Assembly: GCA_003586115.2 (NCBI GenBank)
Contig: QVOM02000126.1
Location: forward strand, 56,712,943 to 56,776,942
DNA: 64,000 nucleotides
Source of the DNA: Salvator merianae
Taxonomy: Eukaryota; Chordata; Lepidosauria; Squamata; Teiidae
Direction: 5' to 3'
A model generated the notes under the pieces. That model had not been told where the DNA came from. It ran no database searches and saw only the letters and a program-made list of their open reading frames with translations. The translations under genes and the position numbers were made by a program. Of this stretch, positions 9,851-21,394 are shown in pieces (position 1 is the stretch's first letter; the number at the start of each line of letters is the position of its first letter).

Positions 9851-10806
9851 TGCACCCCACCCCCTTGCGTCTGACCTGTATTCGAAGAGGTGGCTTTGAT
9901 ACTCACATACAGTGCAGACAATTTTTTAAAAAACCAAACAAACAGGCAATACAATAGTAAACTAGGAGTCAAAGGATATGCACTACTTTTTTGTTTTGTT
10001 TTTATTAATATATTGCGGATACACATCAAATAAGAATCAATCAAAACAAATCTAAATAATTATTAAGCATGCATAACTTTAAATCACAAACAAGAAAACA
10101 GCTCTGTAAATGTATTCAATGTCAAGCTAGGAAATATTTATGCAATTCTACAATTAACTCACAGAGCAATAATCAAATGCGGTCCAACTTAAGATCCTGC
10201 CAATTTGTTATCTGGGCTCCTTAACCTTGACCTGCATTCATTTGTTTTAGATACAACCCCCCCCCCCCGCTCCAGATGAAACTCTAACATTGCAGCAGTT
10301 ACTGGCTTGAATCCCAAGACTCTTATGATAAATTGTGGCAGTTAGCAGCCATGATATTTGCTTGGATGTCTGGTGGCAATATGTTGGTTCAATCCTTGCT
10401 CTGTCCCTGTCTGATTAAAAGCCAGCAGGGGATTGCATCCTGTTTTATGTGTAGCTTCTTCAGGGGAAAGATACAGCAGTGGAATCTGGTTGCCTCAGAT
10501 CACTGCAGATTTCCCTTGAGAATAAATGGAAGATTATCATCAATGACTTATAGTGAGGGAGAACTTGACATGCTGGGCATGTTCCCATAAATTCCTCACT
10601 GCAGGGCTGAGACATTCAGAAGGAACAGGAACAGGATGGCCAACAGTTGCAATGGCTCTTTCAGTTTTGGATGCAAAACTATTATGTTTTTGTGCACCCA
10701 TGCTGTATATATCTTGGATTTATGTTTGGGACATTCTGTGTAGCAACCTGGATCTTTGCTAAAAGCAGCTCAGAAGTGGTTTAGAGATGGTAGTGCGTGG
10801 ATGTTA
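9851..10806. other. No recognised feature
   Basis: Unassigned apart from a C12 run at 10257-10268. The ORFs at 10333-10762 have no recognisable domain. Confidence 0.4.
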
Positions 10807-10923
10807 GGCCCTTTCTGCCCTGGCCCTTATTTCAGATTATACTCTGGAACAGGGACCTGCATGCAGATGGCAGGGCCTTATTCTGGGATATAATCTGGAA
10901 TAAAGCCCAGTGCAGAAGGGGCC
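10807..10923. mobile_element. Palindromic MITE, family B copy 1
   Basis: 117 bp. The left end GGCCCTTTCTGCCCTGGCCC pairs with the right end reading GCCCAGTGCAGAAGGGGCC. GGGATATAATCTGGAATAA in the right arm pairs with TTATTTCAGATTATACTCTG in the left. It is the same family as 15890-16003 but more diverged. There is no coding content. Confidence 0.85.
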
Positions 10924-11061
10924 TCAGTGTTCGCATCCCACCACTAACCCACATTAAATGCAGTTTGGAATGGAATGTTCTGGCTTTTAATGTAGGTTAG
11001 AGACATTAGACTGTGGTTGCTACCACCTGTAAGCTGCATTTGAACCTTTTTTTTTTTTTTT
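10924..11061 (+). mobile_element. Partial palindromic MITE, family C-like
   Basis: CGCATCCCACCACTAACCCACATTAAATG and, downstream, TTTTAATGTAGGTTAGAG form a diverged inverted pair. TACCACCTGTAAGCTGCATTTGAAC ends it, next to a T15 run (11047-11061). The same arrangement is seen at 31615-31845 and 34163-34385. It directly follows family B copy 1. Confidence 0.45.
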
Positions 11062-12849
11062 ACTCTGTGCAGATATTGCCTAATGTACTTGCCAGCTCTA
11101 CTGCTTTCCCAGTAAATCACAGGGGTTGACCTATAGGAAGTGTAAGGGTTGTTCAGTAAGGTTCATTATATCTGATTTTGACTCTGCATTGATTTCAGCT
11201 GACCTGGAACAGGCATGAGATCAGACAGATTTGTCACGTGCTTCAACAGCTCCGAGGAAGTGGGCTTTCACTGATATTCACAACTTGCATGCAGTATCAC
11301 TTAACAGGATGGTCTCAACTGTTTTGTAATTGAGAATGGCAAGGAGAAGCAACCCCTGACTGCAAATGGCTGATTAGTCAAATGGGTGTGTGTTTAGGGC
11401 TGTTGCTATAGTGCCTAGTGTTGAGCTAATTATGTGACTGGAGCCAAGGTACACAGGGAAAATGACTGTGTAATTCTCTCTGCCAGGACCACACAGTGCA
11501 AAGTCTGGGGCATTGCCCTCAAGTGAGCATATTTAAAAGCATCCTGCAATTTTGCATGGACCTAATTGCTAACCTGTATCTCAGTGCATCTGGATTCCTG
11601 CACAGCTTCCTGTTTCTGCTTTGCTAAACTTGATAACCCTTACAAACCCCCCAGGTGTGCCTACTCTGTTGGTTAGGCAGGTGGATTTCAACACTAATTA
11701 GTAATGTCTTGAAAAAGGTGGTGCCTTTCTAAGAATAGACTTTCTGTTCAAGATGAGCTGCATCACATTAAACTAGCTTTTGCCATTCATGCTTACTGAT
11801 GCTGGTGGGAGATATAGTACAAATCATCTGGAAGATGCCTGTTGGTGAATGCTGCATTAAACAAATGGCCATTGTTCCAAGCTCCATCCTGAAGCTGTGT
11901 ATCTTCTCCCTTCCCACTATGGGGATACAACCACTTGTAGCTGCAAGAAGACACTTTCAAATACCTTGTCTACCACTCAGCAGAAACAGCTGACACAAGG
12001 GATACCTGAGAATGAGTGCATTTGTAACTTCCTGCCATTTCCCTGCACCACTTTGGAGCACCTCTCTGGATCAATGCACCATTCTCGGTCAGCCGCTTCA
12101 CTCATTCAGGATAATTGGTGTTTTTTTTTATGAACAAGATAGTCTATCTGTTTCAGATCTTTCCTTTCTCTTTGTTCTTCTGCTGCACCATATTTGCTTG
12201 GCTTTTGAATAAAGTTCCTCCATAATGGTAGGCAGGCCCACCCTCAGAAAGAGAGGTTTGGCAGCAGTTCATGCCATCCCCTTTGCCCTCAGTGCTTTAA
12301 AGGTGACTTCAAATCTCTTTGTTCCACCCTTTGGAAAGAATGCTTCCTTGCATTCTTGAGATGGACGTGGAGCAGGTTATATGGAACTGTGTGTGGTGGA
12401 AATGCCCTCTGGTCACCGCTGTGTCACCCCACTTCCTTCATGTGGATGTAGCCTGAGAAATCTAGAATCACTTACATGCATTTTGCTCTCCATTTCCCCC
12501 CTCTTCCATCCCACCATGCTGGCTATAAGCATGCACAAGTGTTAACATACAAATGAGTGCTGAGTTTTCCCATTGTGCAAGTCCAAAGCCCTTGTGCCAT
12601 GTGAGTGAGAGTCAAGGTCAGCTTTCTTGCTGTGTGGGCACTGGGTTTACCGTTTACACATGTGAACAGAAAACTTTCCTGCCACACATGTCTGCACTAG
12701 GAAAGACTGGGATAGTCTTTTGAGGGGCATCCCAGGGATATCTGTCTTTGCTTGGCCAACTTCAGCTACTCCTTTGCATCTAATGCAAGTTGTTCTGACC
12801 TAAGTGTTGGGATTGGTTGGTCACATGCAAATTGTTGTTGGCATTGTCA
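11062..12849. other. No recognised feature
   Basis: About 1.8 kb with no recognised repeat or exon. ORFs at 11799-12212 are short, overlapping in different frames, and show no motif. Confidence 0.45.
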
Positions 12850-13010
12850 GACTTCATAATCTAGTGAGATAACTTTACCTAAATGAAGATTTCTTATTTC
12901 ATGTGTTGTGACACAATTTTTTATAACTGTATTTCATAAGCTGGTGAGATAACTTTAACTAAATGAAGATTTGTCCTTTTATTTGTTGTGGCACAATATT
13001 TTATAAGACG
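12850..13010 (+). repeat. Tandem duplication, two 80-bp units
   Basis: GTGAGATAACTTTA.CTAAATGAAGATTT recurs at 12864 and 12944, a period of 80. Each is followed by TTTCATGTGTTGTG or TTTATTTGTTGTGG, then CACAAT.TTTTATAA. Units are roughly 85 percent alike by eye. Confidence 0.85.
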
Positions 13011-13289
13011 ACACATGTACCAGAATGCTGGGATTTGGACTGGAAGGTGCCAGAGATGGTTTACAGCAATGGAACTTTGCACTCAAGTCAGAGATGCATT
13101 TTGGGCAATAGGTAATGTGGGGTTCGAACCTCTACTATCAACATGGCAATCCCTCCCCTTGGGTCTGCTGACTCAAATCTTCAACCATGCCTGTTTTTTA
13201 TGTCTAAAGCCCCTTTTATTAAAAGCAACATAAGTTAATCTTGTCAACCTGGTTCAGGAAGATGACTACATGAACTAAATTTGAACTTG

Positions 13290-14010
13290 TTCATTTTCAT
13301 ACCTCATTTTTTCTGGTGCTTGGCATGGGAAAACCATACCTTTCTGTCTCCACCTAACCAAATTCCCCTCCCTGTATAGTCAGTGACTGGATGCAGTCCC
13401 AACATTCAAATCTTGACTTCACAGGCGTGGGAAATTAAAACTCTGCCCTCCGTATTTTCCTGCTGCCATCTCAGAACATGGATTCCCTTGGTGGCATTAG
13501 TGGTCATTCGCTGTTTGCTCCTTCTCCCCCTCCAACCTGTATCCACTCAAGCAGAACTTCAATTCCACATCTGCCACATAATAAAGCTTCTTAAAGAGTA
13601 GATCGCAATTTCTGCTCCTTTACAATAGCACTTTTGCGTAATTGTGCAATTTCAGAGTAGAGTAAAAGCGAGGAGAGGCCTGTAAAAAGGGGGGAAACTG
13701 TAGGGGAGGATCCGTTATCATGATAGTGAAATTAGTGATCAGCAAACGGGCTCTGCCTCACCTCTTCCAAAAAACATCCACAGTGGCATGTGTCCCACTA
13801 TGTAGCTGTGTGGTGTGGATGGCAAAATTGATAGCGACGTGAGTTATTTGTTAGGATAAGAAGACAGTACCCCCAAACAGACACAGCTGAGGCATACACC
13901 AACCAGCATGCATTCCCACCCCCCTGGCATTGTTGAAGAAACCTGTACTGTGCTGTTTGCCCTAGAGCCGCTAAAGCACAGTGTTGACTTTGCGTTAAAA
14001 GTTCTCCTTT
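13290..14010 (+). mobile_element. Interspersed repeat K, copy 1 (uninterrupted)
   Basis: This approximately 700-bp block aligns throughout with 22790-23425 joined to 24138-24205. Shared landmarks: GGAAAACCATACC, AGTCAGTGACTGGATGCAGTC, CTGTTTGCTCCTTCTCCCCC, TCATGATAGTGAA.TTAG, GGTGTGGATGGCAAA and CTGTGCTGTTTGCCCTAGAG. No terminal repeats or transposase are evident, so its class is unknown. ORFs inside are not conserved between the two copies, which argues against coding. Confidence 0.8.
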
Positions 14011-14048
14011 TTAAAAAAATACATAAAATATATCTCGCATATCTTATA

Positions 14049-14143
14049 CTGTATGTATGTATGTGTGTGTGTGTGTATAAATATACACACATACATACTG
14101 TGTGTGTGTACTCTGTGTGTGTACACACACACACACATATATA
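14049..14143 (+). repeat. Compound TG/CA/TA microsatellite with self-complementarity
   Basis: (GTAT)n, (TG)n, ATAAATATACACACATACATAC, (TG)n, then (CA)n and TATATA. The alternating TG and CA blocks are mutually complementary, so the region can fold back on itself. Confidence 0.95.
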
Positions 14144-15889
14144 GGTTAGGATCTGCATAGATTGCAGGATGACCACATGTCATCACATGTCAAAAGAGGG
14201 CCAGGCCTTCTATATCTGGCCAAGTCCCAGGGGCAGAATCTGCATCTGGAAGCACCCTATTTGCAGGTCAGAAGGAAGGTGGCAGTGGCAAGAGCAGCCC
14301 ATGGCCTGTTCCAGAGTCTGATAACATTTGTTCAGGCACTGAAAATGGCCCACTGCTGGGGTCATTTCCCGGGCCTGGAGAAATATCTCTGTGTTCTACT
14401 TTCAACACTGGGGAAATTTTGTCTCTTAGCCTCAAAGGTAGCACAGGACAGGATGGCAGTCTGAGTAGAAAAAAAGCAGCATTCCTTGGAATACAGCCAC
14501 ATTATTTAAAGATAACACATTGATTTCTAAAACTCTGGCTAAGATTTAAGTTAATGATGGACCCAAACTTCAGTCATTTCATTTGAGGGACTGTGCAACC
14601 AATATATAAATGTTGGTTCTTCTGTATCTAGTGAATAATTCATAATTTCAGCAGTTTGCACCTGCATTTATATAAGAGGGCTTTAAGACTGTAGCTAAAT
14701 TACATGATGGAGTCAGTGCATAAATTCATTTCTTCTGAAAAGCTCCAACTAATGAAGTGATCTCTCCATCCTTATCTTCATAATACCCTGTATGGTAGGG
14801 TGTATTGAGAGGTAGCAAGTCGCAGTTTTGAATTTAGTTCAAATTCAATGCCACTGTATTGCACCATCCTCTTGAAGCACAATGATAATACGTGACGATT
14901 ACTTAGTAAGAATACTGAAATGAATGTTTACTGTTTTCTTGACTTAAATTCCTTTTCAAAGAAAATGTTAACATTTCTTAACAGAGTTGGGACAATCTCA
15001 CAGGATTTTTAAAAGCTTTAGGAAAATGCATATGAACCCTTTCTTGGTAGCGTTATTTTTGCATAGGTTAGCAAAACTGTTTCCTGATGCTTAAAACCAA
15101 CTGTAACTCAAAAACAAAACTAATATTGCTTAAAATGTAAGTAGAATTTTAAAACTAGTCTCCTTTCCTTTTCTGCTTCTAACAGGAATAGTGTCAGCCT
15201 TCATCATCTGATTCCTGAAAACTGCTGAGTTATGCAAAATTTCTTTAGGCGAAGCAATCTTTGGGACTTGTTCTAATTGTCAGTTTTCCATAGCTGTCCA
15301 TTGCCTTCTGCAGTGCAGTTTCAAAAGATATCATGGTTTAAAACCCTCACTTATTTGAAGAATATCACATCTGGTGGCCCATGCAAGAACAACTACAGTT
15401 GGCAAAATTGTACTGTAGAAAGTTTTCACAAGACTGTCTTCACAAGAGTAAAATCAGGCATTCCTTGTGTTATAGTTGCAAATAACATGGGCTGGGTTCA
15501 CATGGCACATAACTTCAAAAGTGCTGGGTGCCCTTGGCCATGCTTCCTCTGGGACAATTGATGTGCTGAATGAGAGGAACATCAGTACGCACCCACATTT
15601 GCCCAGCCACCATTCCACCATAACTGCTCATTACAGCCTGTAACAAGAAAGCAGAAGTAAACACTTAACGCAGATCAACCTGGTTTACTATCTTTGCTGC
15701 TGACGGACCCATGTCTTTATACTACAGGAAAAGCTCCCAGCTGGCTACATCACAGCTGGGGAATGAAAGTTGCCTGGCTGCAATATTCTAGTGGCCAGGA
15801 GCAGCAGCGGGCCTGCAAGACAGCATGCTATCACTTTGAAAAGCATCACTAGCATAGCTCTCTTTAGTACAATTCTTGGCAGCACCAAA
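14144..15889. other. No recognised feature
   Basis: About 1.7 kb of unassigned sequence. GGGTTCACATGGCACATAAC near 15494 resembles a MITE-type end, but no matching opposite end was identified. Confidence 0.4.
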
Positions 15890-16003
15890 GGCCCTTTCTG
15901 CACTGGGCCTTATTCCAGGCCTGCCATAGTCTGCACTAGCATGAAGATGGCAGGTCTCAATTCTGGGATATAATCCGGAATAAGGCCCAGTGCAGAAAGG
16001 GCC
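15890..16003. mobile_element. Palindromic MITE, family B copy 2
   Basis: 114 bp with perfect terminal inverted repeats of 27 of 27 bases. The left arm starts GGCCCTTTCTGCACTGGGCC and the right arm is its exact reverse complement. The loop holds a weaker inverted pair, GCCTGCCATAGTCTGCACTAG with CATGAAGATGGCAGGTC. There is no coding capacity. The perfect termini suggest a younger insertion than copy 1. A target-site duplication could not be assigned. Confidence 0.92.
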
Positions 16004-16294
16004 TTAGTTAAAGTGCTGCAGGGAACTCTTCTATGATTGCAAATAACCATTTTCAAAGCCATAGCAGCTGTTTGAAGGACTTCTTCACTTTCGCCATGAC
16101 CCTACCAGGAGGTTTGACTGGACAATGTTTTTGCAAAAAAAAATAATCCAAAGAAACAAATACATTCATGGAAGAAAAGTCCATTAGTGATGACAACTCT
16201 TGATGGCTGTGTAACTTCATTCAGTTTCATTGGTGGTATGGCTCTCAAGACTGTCTGTTAGGGGACTATGAAGAAAGGAGAGTGTTAGTACACT

Positions 16295-16396
16295 CATATC
16301 CAGCTTGTGGGTTTTCCATAAGTAATTGGTTAACTACCTTGAGAACAGGTTGCTAGACTGGATGGATCAAATGGCTCAATTCACCAGGGCATTTTA
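16295..16396 (+). mobile_element. CR1-type LINE 3' end (+), short
   Basis: CATATCCAGCTTGTGGGTTTTCC, GTTAACTACCTTGAGAACAG and TTGCTAGACTGGATGGATC follow the order of the CR1 3' end at 1990-2196, ending in a worn tail near 16396. Confidence 0.6.
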
Positions 16397-17049
16397 TATT
16401 CACACCAGGAAGTAGGTATGAATGCTGTGTACCAGAAGCAGTCCATCTGCTTCCAATACAGCTGTGGACTACAGTTTTGTTGTCTACAGCTGGTAGTTTT
16501 TTTAATCGAGAAAGGAGGTGAATGAGAGGGGAGTTGACAGAGGAGTATAAAATTATTCACTTGAACACAATGAACGAGGAGAAGTTTTCTCCTCTTTCTA
16601 AAACCCCAGAACTAGGGCGTCAAGGGATATTTTCTTTTAACATAGCTTCTGCCAGGCCCGGTATACCTGGCATGAACAGTAAAGGTAAAATAAAGGTCAA
16701 TGAATTCAAATATTTTAAGCGGGAAAAAAGGAGCAGGAAAATAAGGCAGGAAAGTAGAGCGGGACAGTCTGTTGACAGCTGCAGCAATTAGAGTGAGAGG
16801 GAAAGTACGAAGGCGCATGGCAGAAATAATGCATTGTTGCAAGGAAAAGGAGAGAACTGTGTTTAAGCACTGTGTAAGAAACCCTTTGTATTCCTGTCAA
16901 GATTCTGAGCTTATTGGTGAAGTCCAAGTAAATCCTTACTTTCATTCACCTACAAAAGTGGTTGATTTCTGCCGGGGTCAAGGCAGGATATCACTGCATC
17001 ACGGCACATATATAAACTTTGGAATTCAAATGAGTCTGGCTGCCAGTTT
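16397..17049. other. No recognised feature
   Basis: Unassigned. Overlapping ORFs on both strands at 16522-17107 lack recognisable domains and partly run into a CR1 end. Confidence 0.4.
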
Positions 17050-17282
17050 CAGTGGCTTCAAGAGAGGTTTGGGCACATTCATAGGATGGGTATGGGACTT
17101 CAAATGAGGCAGTGTGCCCCTGAAAGCCAGCTGCTGCAAGTCAGATCAGCAGGGCAAGATCTGTGGTTATGTCCTGCTTCAGGGCTTTGGCATGCAAATG
17201 GTTGCCACTGTAAGAAGATGGACTAGGTGGGCCACAGGTCTGATTCATCAGCACATTTGTTATGGCTTTATATTCTTACTGT
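17050..17282 (+). mobile_element. CR1-type LINE 3' end (+)
   Basis: GGCTTCAAGAGAGGTTTGGGCACATTCATAGG begins the 3' region. It is followed by GTTATGTCCTGCTTCAGGGCTTTGGCATGCAAATGGTTGCCACTGTAAGAAG (17167 to about 17218), GACTAGGTGGGCC and a worn tail TGTTATGGCTTTATATTCTTA. The order is the same as at 1990-2196. Confidence 0.7.
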
Positions 17283-17845
17283 GAGAAGCATTAAAAAGGC
17301 TCCACTATTGATATTGCTACAGTGATAGCAATTAATAAATAAATAAAATGGCTTCACTTCCTTCAGCATAGACTGCAGATCCTAGGATGGCTAATGAATT
17401 ATTTGTGTACATGTGTGATTGCTGACAAGCTTGTTTAAAGGGTCAGGAGGAGAGAGACGGTTGCCTGCCCTTAAAGCAAACAAACAAGAAACCTCCACCC
17501 CTCCATACTCTGTGTTTATAATAGAGAACACCTGTTGAAAATAAATGAATGGGCATGAAGAAAAAAGGCTATATTATTAGGCAGTTACCATAAAATATCT
17601 TGAGCAATGTAGGTGAATGAATCACCATTTTGCCAGACATTAAGGAGCTTTTTCTCCTATTGCACAAAGGACTGACAAATAGGACATGCACGCTACCCTT
17701 ACAGCGCTTGAAAATCCTACATTAATAATGCAGCAGTTCTCTGGCCAGGATTAGTTCTTAATGTCATGCAACATAAATATATGTTGTGAACTGCTCTGGG
17801 TAATTCTTTAAAATGGAGACGTCATTGGCATTTTACTAATTAAGT
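17283..17845. other. No recognised feature
   Basis: Unassigned AT-rich sequence, with an AATTAATAAATAAATAAAATGG run near 17330-17351. Confidence 0.4.
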
Positions 17846-17932
17846 ATCTAGGACTGCAGTCTTGCTGGGTGTCACCCTCATTGAATGCAGGGGAGTTTTA
17901 CCCTTAAGTAGACAGATACAGGACTGAACTCT
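17846..17932. repeat. Short palindromic squamate repeat (probable)
   Basis: AGGACTGCAGTC at one side and ACAGGACTGAAC at the other flank CATTGAATGCAGGGGAGTTTTACCCTTAAGTAGA. This is the layout of a very common short squamate repeat (GACTGCAGTCCTA..AAGTAAGTCCCATTGAA..). It is recognised from memory of the pattern. Confidence 0.45.
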
Positions 17933-18429
17933 GCCTTTCACTTCCTCTGTTCAGAGAGCATAATTTGGGAAAGGGGAACTTTTAACACTCATAAAAATGA
18001 TTTGGAGAAAGTAGGTAAAAGGTTCTTCCAGCTGCAGGTATCTGGAAACTATGCTGGGAAGAGGGAGTTTTTCCCTCACATATGCTAGAATCAGGAGTTG
18101 CTCAATGAAACTGTTGGAAGATTAACAACAGCCAAAAGAAAGTGTGTTTTCATGCAGTGCAATGAATTATAAAATTCACTATCAAAAGATGTGGCTCTGG
18201 CCACATTACAGAAACAGGACTATTGATGGATACTGCTATGTATAATAGTGGAAGAAGGGAAAGGGAAAGGGAAAAATGTCTTTGAGTCAGCTCAATATCT
18301 AGCAACTATGACCCTTTCTGCATTGAACATTATTCTGGAACAAATTGTGGAATAAGGGCTTACTGTGCACAGGTAAGTGCAGACTAAGGTAGGCCTCCCC
18401 GTCATACTTCAGCTGCTTTAGATAAAGTG
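17933..18429. other. Mostly unassigned; possible MITE remnant near 18308-18420
   Basis: CCCTTTCTGCATTGAACATTATTCTGGAACA (18310-18340) resembles a family B left arm, and GGAATAAGGGC a right arm, but the element is degraded. A (GGGAAA)n-like purine run lies at 18253-18275. Confidence 0.4.
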
Positions 18430-18832
18430 TGGACTAGGCTAAGGTGCCTAAAATAGTGTCTTAGCTCAACATTGCTGCAGACCTCTGCATTGAGGTCCAC
18501 AACCAGCCCTGGGCCAGTATGCCAGACCATAGAGGCATGCAGACAGCATGCCCCCATAGTTCCAGTATACTATGGGGGACCAATTTTGTGGCACTCTAGG
18601 AAGCACTGCTGGAAGTGGAACTGGTTGGAAAATGGCCAGGTCAGAAATTGCAAAGCCCAGGAACTTTTGCTCCTGATCTTTGGAGCCTTGGTGCTGCCAT
18701 CAAGGGCTCGTCAATGCAGATAACACATTCTGCTCCAGCAGCAATCTGCTCCAGCATCGGATGGGTTGCTTGTTCTAGGACAGTGCATCCATCCCTGCCT
18801 CAGAACATCGAAGGCAAGTGCAGAAAGTCCCT
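18430..18832 (+). mobile_element. Non-autonomous DNA element, family D copy 2
   Basis: Aligns in order with 1010-1447 (ATGGGGGACC, CACTGCTGGAAGTGG, CTGCTCCAGCAGCAA) and, in reverse complement, with 20887-21253 (CAGGAACTTTTG, GGTGCTGCC). The right end is GGCAAGTGCAGAAAGTCCC, the family terminal repeat. An inner hairpin is ATGCCCCCATAGT/ACTATGGGGG near 18550-18577. No transposase ORF is present. Confidence 0.6.
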
Positions 18833-19503
18833 TCATGGATACATCTATGTCATTTTCTTGCCACAGTATAGAAGTACCTTGTTGCTTTCTTCCATGGAGA
18901 TGCCAGAGATTGCACTTTGGTCACCAAAAGTGGTGAAACAAAAGTGGTGGTGTGGCACCGCTTCGGTTCTGTTGACCCAGGTTTCAATAAGCAATGGACC
19001 TGATTTTATGTAAAGCAGATGTTCTAGCACAGAGCTATGATTCTTAATGTTGCAGTTCTCCCTCCAGTATTGGCAAGGGTGTGCCGTTTGCTGTGGGCCA
19101 TGATCAAGGTGGGTACTGTTGAACTCATACCTTGCTTGTGGGATTCTTTTACTCACAAGCATTTAATTTAGGCAAAATAACAAAGTCCTATAAAAATAAA
19201 TCTGATCACAAGTCTTTCCAAATGGTAGTTTTCCTTTGTTTTGGCGTACAGTTTGTCTCCTCTCATTCATTCTTTAAATGGTAGAACAAGGGCATCTAGG
19301 CTTGTGTTTCTCCTCTGTCTTTGCAGGTTCACAGACTCTCATAACAGAAGATTCTAAGGTCTGATCTGGAACATCTGGGGAGGGGCAAAAAGCAGTGAAA
19401 CAAAAAACCAAGAAAGAAGCTAAACAAGGTCTTTTGGAAATCATGCTGACTGAGCAATATCAAGTACTTCCAGTGCTTGAAGGTAAAAGTGAGGGAGAAA
19501 CTA
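18833..19503. other. No recognised feature
   Basis: Unassigned. ORFs on both strands (18845-19162 and others) have no recognisable domain. Confidence 0.4.
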
Positions 19504-19835
19504 AGGGTGCAATCAGACACACCTAAAAGAGGTACCCACTGGCAGAATTTGAGCCTGTAAGGGCAAACATGTTCTCCCTGCATTTGCCTTACCCTATCTT
19601 GAAGTCTGAGAAAGGTCACCTCTTCAACATTTGAGATTTCATAGCTCTGAAGTGGTCTCTTTCTTTAAGCTGGTCTGGACAGGAAACTACATAAGCAAAG
19701 AGGTAGGGGGTTCTGCTGAGTGGCCAATCAGCGGTGAGCACCCATAGTTAGGGTAGGTGTTGCTTGTCTTGGAGGTGAAAACTGCTGAGATCGCTGCACA
19801 GATATGTCCATGCTGCCTGAGCATGACTTGGCAGC
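19504..19835 (-). mobile_element. Non-autonomous DNA element, family H copy 2 (deleted)
   Basis: Starts with AGGGTGCAATCAGACACACC, a degraded family end. It then matches the reverse complement of 59104-59846 through TTTGCCTTACCCTATCTTGAAG, AAGGTCACC and GAGTGGCCAATCAGCGGTGAGCA. About half the length of copy 1 is missing. Confidence 0.45.
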
Positions 19836-19864
19836 ACTTTTACCTTTGCCTTAAGAGTCCAGCC

Positions 19865-19935
19865 ACTATTTGTTTATTTATTTATTTGGATCTTATATCA
19901 TTCAATACTACAGTCTCAAGGTATAAAAACAATAA
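19865..19935 (-). repeat. AAAT-rich tail, possible L2-type 3' end (-)
   Basis: TATTTGTTTATTTATTTATTTGGAT is the reverse complement of an AAATAAATAAACAAATA tail, as seen at L2-type 3' ends (48984, 46153). Too little body follows for a firm call. Confidence 0.35.
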
Positions 19936-19971
19936 CCAATCACAAAAAAAGGACAAACAAAAATGCAAAAA

Positions 19972-20000
19972 GAAAAGAAAAGTAAGGAAGGAAAGAAGGA

Positions 20001-20049
<49 letters not shown>

Positions 20050-20050
20050 G
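19972..20050 (+). repeat. (GAAA)n/(GGAA)n microsatellite
   Basis: A purine-only run of GAAA units with some GGAA and GAAAA units at the left end. Confidence 0.97.
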
Positions 20051-20886
20051 GATGTCTAGGTACAAGGTGACTCCAAAAAAATCGAAATACTACATCACAG
20101 AGGCATGCTGATTTTCTTTCAAATGCAAAGCCATTGAAAAAAAAATTCATGCAATTAAATGAGGTATAAAAATATTGTAAGGTTTCATTTGTGGTCTTCC
20201 CAAATATTCAAGTACTGCACACTTGGTGGTACAATAATCATTTAATGAGCTTACAGGCATGAATTCATCATGGCCAGGAGTATTTTGTACGCTTCATAAT
20301 GTGCTCAATTCTGATTCCCAAAAATAAATGCTAATTCATGCAATACTTGTTCAGAATTAAGCAGAATGCCACATTTATTTTTAGAAACTGTTCAGCTGGC
20401 ATTACCTTGAAATTGTATCCTGTAAACATTTGCATTTTTACTCAGGTTTCAACCGAAGAAGGGTGAGCAGGGAGAAGTTGCTTAGCTCTTTCCCCTCCAG
20501 CTATTTTCCAACTCAAAATTGTCTTCACAAACCTGTTTTTCCACCCACAAGGGGGAAGGTATGGGGAAGAAGGGAATCTCATGCCCTGCCCCTTCAGTGG
20601 AAAATCATGGTGTGGAAGTTTGATTTGAATTTTGAAGAAATGATTGGAGAGAAGAGAATTATATGCATTTCCCAGTACTCTACACCTCTATTGTAAATAA
20701 CAGCTTGCATTGGAAAGTGTTGCAAGGCATTATGGGATATATAGTTTTTGTCTGAGATTTTTATATTTTAACTTTATGGTATTAGAATTTAGTATTTACT
20801 TCTTCCCCTTAAATCTAGACAAAGATGAAGTCAAAATTCAATTTTTAATAATAAACTTGGATAACCTTGAAGTAAAACAACTATTT
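20051..20886. other. No recognised feature
   Basis: Unassigned, AT-rich. The ORF at 20430-20696 has no domain-like content. Confidence 0.4.
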
Positions 20887-21253
20887 CAACCCCTTTCTGC
20901 ATTTACCTATACAGGTTTGGATTAGTGGATCTGGATCAAACAGGAACTGATCTCAATCAGTTTTGGACTAGCCCTGCTTTGGAATCATCCCCAAAATCCA
21001 GGGACAAAAGTTCCTGGCCTTGAAGGCCCTTTGGGACCCAGTTTGGTGGCACAACAAGGTGTGCCACTGAAATCCCCCAATGCCCTAGTATGCCAGTAGA
21101 CCCTATTATCAAGGTCTATCAATAATAAGGCCCAACTGGCTCCTGATTCAGAATATGCTCCATCTCATGCAGACAGAGTGTAGAGAAAAGGGGCCCAGAA
21201 GAGGGCTATGGCATGCACTGAGCCATATCTAAGGCAAGTGCAGAAACAGGTAA
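20887..21253 (-). mobile_element. Non-autonomous DNA element, family D copy 3
   Basis: The two ends pair: CCCTTTCTGCATTTACC at the left and GGCAAGTGCAGAAACAGG at the right. Internal segments match copy 2 in reverse complement (AAAGTTCCTGG against CAGGAACTTTTG). A further internal hairpin is GACCCTATTATCAAGGTC/ATCAATAATAAGG at about 21100-21130. Confidence 0.6.
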
Positions 21254-21394
21254 AAGCCCACATTTCTCCTGGGGACCAAATTCAGATTGAAACAAATACT
21301 CAGGGCAATTGCAGTTTATCTGTGTGCAGACATAACAAAAGGGGTGCCCCGAAGGCATCTCAGTGGCAGCTCAGAAAGACCATGTGTGGCACTT

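Noticed and set aside
13090..13150. tRNA-like B box GGTTCGAACC
   Set aside because: The motif is present (near 13121-13132), but no A box at the right distance and no cloverleaf stems can be drawn on either strand.
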